DNA from: CAZQKW01 sp964594075
Lineage (GTDB): Bacteria > Desulfobacterota > WTBG01 > CAIYCZ01
Reading direction: 5' to 3'
DNA: 24,927 bases
NCBI GenBank assembly: GCA_964594075.1
Contig: CAZQKW010000049.1
Span: 1-24,927 of the forward strand
Shown piece by piece: positions 22,515 to 24,927 of this stretch; within the stretch, counting starts at the first letter, position 1, and each line of letters opens with the position of its first letter. The notes beneath the pieces were generated by a model. That model did no database searches, was not told the origin of the DNA, and worked only from the letters and a program-made list of their open reading frames with translations. The position numbers and the translations under genes were made by a program.

Positions 22515-23291
22515 ATGCTGGGCGCAATCGCAGGTGACATTATTGGTTCGGTGTACGAATGGAAAAATATTAAGACCAAGAAATTTTCTCTGTTTTCTGA
22601 TAACTGCTTTTTCACTGATGACACGGTTTTGACGGTGGCATTGGCAGACTCCATTTTGACGGGCACACCCTATGCCGATAATCTGAAAGCATTTTTTCGC
22701 CAGTATCCCGGCAGGGGTTACGGAGGCAGCTTTTCTGAATGGGCACAGAGCGATGCCTCCGGGCCCTATAACAGTTATGGCAATGGGGCTGCCATGCGCA
22801 TCAGCCCGGCCGGGTATGCATATGACGACCTGCGGACGGTTTTAGACAAAGCTGCCGAGTTCACAGCGGTTACCCACAATCATCCGGAGGGAATTAAAGG
22901 CGCGCAAGCAACTGCCGCGGCAATCTTTCTTGCGCGAACGGGTAAATCCAAGGATGAAATAAAAACATTCATTGAGAACACCTTTCACTATGACCTGAGC
23001 AAACACGTTGATGAGATTCGTCCCTCGTATAGATTCAACGAGTCGGCACAGGGAACAGTGCCGCAGGCAATTCGCGCCTTTATTGACTCAACCGATTTTG
23101 AAGACGCGCTCCGCACGGCAGTGTCCCTCGGCGGAGACAGCGATACATTAACGTGCATTACCGGCGGCATTGCCCAGGCATTTTATGGGGGCGTCCCCGA
23201 GCACATCGCAATAAGGGTTTACGCAATCCTGGATAAAAGGCTGGGAGAAATTACGCGCACGTTTATGGACAAATATTGCCAAAAATCATGA
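22515..23291 (+). CDS. ADP-ribosylglycohydrolase (DraG/ARH family)
   Basis: 258 aa, single-domain length. Family motifs: GAIAGDIIGS (3-12), T34-D35-D36 (FTDDTVLT) and D208/D210 (LGGDSDTLT), the metal-binding positions, with NGAAMRISP and THNHPEGIKGAQATAAAI between. These di-Mg enzymes remove ADP-ribose from proteins, nucleic acids or small molecules in the cytoplasm. AGGAGG lies seven bases before the ATG. The ARPP-1-like gene is upstream and the aminopeptidase-like gene follows 107 bases later. A link with the NifH-like proteins 8 kb away is not supported, because both carry Lys where DraG targets Arg. The substrate is unknown. Confidence 0.93.
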   Translation: MLGAIAGDIIGSVYEWKNIKTKKFSLFSDNCFFTDDTVLTVALADSILTGTPYADNLKAFFRQYPGRGYGGSFSEWAQSDASGPYNSYGNGAAMRISPAGYAYDDLRTVLDKAAEFTAVTHNHPEGIKGAQATAAAIFLARTGKSKDEIKTFIENTFHYDLSKHVDEIRPSYRFNESAQGTVPQAIRAFIDSTDFEDALRTAVSLGGDSDTLTCITGGIAQAFYGGVPEHIAIRVYAILDKRLGEITRTFMDKYCQKS

Positions 23292-23398
23292 ACTCGAAAG
23301 TCTGCCGCGGTTTCGCCCACAAACGCATCCCTGAATCCACGGCAGGACTGGTTCGGCGCATACTGATACAGAACGTACCGGATATTTTGTGTTAAGCG

Positions 23399-24364
23399 AT
23401 GTCAGATTCATTGATTAATCTCATCATGCAGATAGCCGCAGTTCCGTCCTTCAGTTCCTATGAAGAACGCCTGCATCCTTTGATAGAACGTGTTGCCGCA
23501 GAAATTGTCGGGGCGCGCATAGAAAAGGTGCCGGACAACAACATCCTCATACAGGTGCCCGGCAGTGCGGATGTTCCGCCGGTGGCATTGTCCGCACACT
23601 TAGATAAAATTAATCATTTTGGTTCTGATACCACGTCCTTATTGCCGGTTGATACCTATGAGGGAGAGATAACCGGCCAGCTTGATGACGCAGTCGGCGT
23701 GGGGATTTGCTTGCAACTCGGACGGTGCAGCCGCACCGGTAATTTCCCACCACTCTATATCCTGCTCTCAGAGATGGAGGAATCATTTGGGCTGCGACAC
23801 CATCCGCACTTACTGAAAAATGACGGTGCAGGTTTAGCACCACGTATCGGCGCAGAACGGCTCGCCACCCATTTAATAACCCATAATATGCTTCCCGCGC
23901 TTCTCATCACCATTGACACCAGCCCTGCATTTAAAGGAAAGCCAGGTGTTGCGCTGTATTGCAATCACTGGGAACGGAACGGCATTAAACCATCGTCCCG
24001 GCTGGTGTGGGCAACAGAGGAGATTCAACAATATTTTCTGCAATCCTATCCGCAGATTGCCATTGTTGATAGTATTATTAATGATTATCTTACCTATGGG
24101 AAACTGTTTAACAGCGCCTCTGCGCGGCCTGTTCCCTGCGTTACTATAGAGCCGGCCATCTTTCCTTTTCATCAGCAGGAAGAATCTGTTTTTATCTCTG
24201 ATATAGTCCGGGTCTTTTCACTGGTGAAGCGTTTTCTGGAAGACTGGGCAGCAGTGGCGATTGGTGGCAGCAAAACTTCAAACTATTACAATCGTAAGGG
24301 GAAAAAGTATTTTTCCAGCAAAAAAACCGTAAATGCGGAAAACGGAGCAGAAGATAGCGGCTGA
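23399..24364 (+). CDS. M28/M42-like zinc aminopeptidase family protein
   Basis: 321 aa. The co-catalytic metal-binding pattern of the MH clan is visible: H67-x-D69 (SAHLDK), D96 (GQLDDAVG), E127-E128 (SEMEESFG, base plus ligand), D173 (TIDTSP) and a late histidine in FPFHQQEE. Such enzymes release N-terminal residues or deacylate small amides in the cytoplasm. It diverges from textbook M42 proteins (the EPAIFPFHQQEE end and a short apical region), so the exact subfamily is uncertain. The N-terminus has no signal peptide. The start at 23399 has no clear Shine-Dalgarno and translation may be coupled to upstream genes. The C-terminal 30 residues are basic and low in structure (SKTSNYYNRKGKKYFSSKK). 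It follows the ADP-ribosylglycohydrolase gene. Confidence 0.8.
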   Translation: MSDSLINLIMQIAAVPSFSSYEERLHPLIERVAAEIVGARIEKVPDNNILIQVPGSADVPPVALSAHLDKINHFGSDTTSLLPVDTYEGEITGQLDDAVGVGICLQLGRCSRTGNFPPLYILLSEMEESFGLRHHPHLLKNDGAGLAPRIGAERLATHLITHNMLPALLITIDTSPAFKGKPGVALYCNHWERNGIKPSSRLVWATEEIQQYFLQSYPQIAIVDSIINDYLTYGKLFNSASARPVPCVTIEPAIFPFHQQEESVFISDIVRVFSLVKRFLEDWAAVAIGGSKTSNYYNRKGKKYFSSKKTVNAENGAEDSG

Positions 24365-24388
24365 ATTTAAATGCCTGAATTAATAGCT

Positions 24389-24520
24389 GGCTGTTGAAAA
24401 AGGGTTATACTGAACGCAGCGTGTCATTCTGAACAACGTGAAGAATCTCCTCCCGCCCGTTCATTCTGCAGGAGCAACGCGATTGAAGAATCTATGGATA
24501 GTGAGGAATACCTCTCTGGA
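24389..24520 (+). repeat. Long-form dispersed repeat, copy B
   Basis: GGCTGTTGAAAAAGG (24389-24403) is followed by a diverged 20-base unit, then GTGTCATTCTGAACAACGTG, AAGAATCTCC, TTCATTCTGCAGG and CTATGGATAG (24492-24501) TGAGGAATACCTC. The block order equals copy A at 22317-22430. It begins 25 bases past the stop of the peptidase-like gene. Confidence 0.7.
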
Positions 24521-24632
24521 TACTGCCAACCGTGCCATTCGTGCCATAGCACTTTTCTATGATCCTGCTGTTCCCGCGTCAAGCAAAAACGAGCATTTTG
24601 TCCAAGGGTTTTAATTGCTTATTCCGCTGAAA

Positions 24633-24686
24633 GTTTCCACGTATAACGCCCCAAAGTTTCCACTTAATCCAGTCTAATGTTTCCAC
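24633..24686. mobile_element. Triplicated GTTTCCAC sites, probable IS21-type end remnant
   Basis: GTTTCCAC occurs at 24633-24640, 24656-24663 and 24679-24686, a spacing of exactly 23 bases each time, with related flanks (AAAGTTTCCAC twice). Evenly spaced repeats near a terminus are the hallmark of transposase (IstA) binding sites of IS21-family elements. No istA/istB gene is present in the window, so it is a remnant or the edge of an element that continues to the right. The adjacent sequence to 24927 has no gene; CGATCG repeats near 24760 are short palindromes only. Confidence 0.4.
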
Positions 24687-24927
24687 CGAAAGACGGAGCG
24701 AAGCGACGGTGTAGAGGGGCTATTGAAAAAAACGGCTTTCATATTTGCCCTACAATCAACGATCGTCGATCGAGCCGGGCATTACCATTACCTTAAAACC
24801 CACCTGTGAGGAAACTTCTACCCTGTCGGAGCGCAGCGACGCTGACAATTCAGTCAATGGCACAGGTATACTTTTAGACTTTGTTCCAACGTTTAGTGAT
24901 GGCGTAAAGTGATTGCAAAAAAATACG

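Noticed and set aside
12581..23291. ADP-ribosylglycohydrolase acting as a DraG switch on the NifH-like proteins
   Set aside because: Both NifH-like proteins carry Lys (106/105) where NifH has the modified Arg, no DraT gene is seen, and the genes are over 8 kb apart beside an ARPP-1-like gene.

Overview
The window looks like chromosome from an uncultured, probably anaerobic Gram-negative bacterium. It encodes a lipoprotein, an outer-membrane beta-barrel (DUF1302) with its periplasmic partner (DUF1329), oxygen-sensitive iron-sulfur enzymes, and an archaeal-type bifunctional FBP aldolase/phosphatase. These traits suit lineages such as Desulfobacterota or related candidate phyla, but the phylum cannot be fixed from this sequence. 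There are no rRNA, tRNA or CRISPR loci and no intact insertion sequence. Intergenic DNA is unusually rich in dispersed repeats.

Layout. (1) 1-3.6 kb: housekeeping genes. rlmN (-) diverges from the FBP aldolase/phosphatase (+), followed by a TraR/DksA zinc-finger regulator (+) with its own promoter; good terminators follow both + strand genes. (2) 3.7-4.9 kb: a CcdA-type membrane thiol transporter and a TlpA-like thioredoxin lipoprotein, a small redox operon. (3) 5.1-9.0 kb (-): an SDR oxidoreductase and a DUF1302-DUF1329 envelope pair. (4) 9.6-14.8 kb (-): a compact five-gene operon, the most interesting part of the window. Its order is MarR regulator, NifH-like ATPase B, NifH-like ATPase A, a BchN/BchY/NifK-like subunit with three cluster cysteines, and a BchB/BchZ-like subunit with one cluster cysteine and two tandem PCP_red-like C-terminal domains. 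It looks like a nitrogenase-like reductase outside nitrogen fixation and chlorophyll synthesis, with two paralogous electron-donor proteins. A MarR-type palindrome lies at its promoter. (5) 15.0-15.9 kb (+): a divergently transcribed 3-hydroxyacyl-CoA dehydrogenase-like protein that appears to lack a catalytic Asn. (6) 16.2-18.4 kb (-): a large GT-C-like membrane protein with C-terminal TPRs, flanked by direct repeat arrays. (7) 18.9-20.9 kb (+): two paralogous small secreted proteins, a terminator, a zinc-ribbon protein and an M23-like metallopeptidase. (8) 21.2-24.4 kb (+): an ARPP-1-like protein, an ADP-ribosylglycohydrolase and an M28/M42-like aminopeptidase. (9) 24.4-24.9 kb: no gene; a dispersed repeat and what looks like a remnant end of an IS21-type element.

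A second theme is the intergenic repeat family built on a 20-base unit (TGTCATTCTGAACGAAGTGA) ending in AGAATCTC. It occurs at seven loci, as single units, as head-to-tail arrays, and as the core of two hairpin elements whose cores are similar but whose terminal stems differ. All assignments come from reading motifs and spacing; no database search was run.
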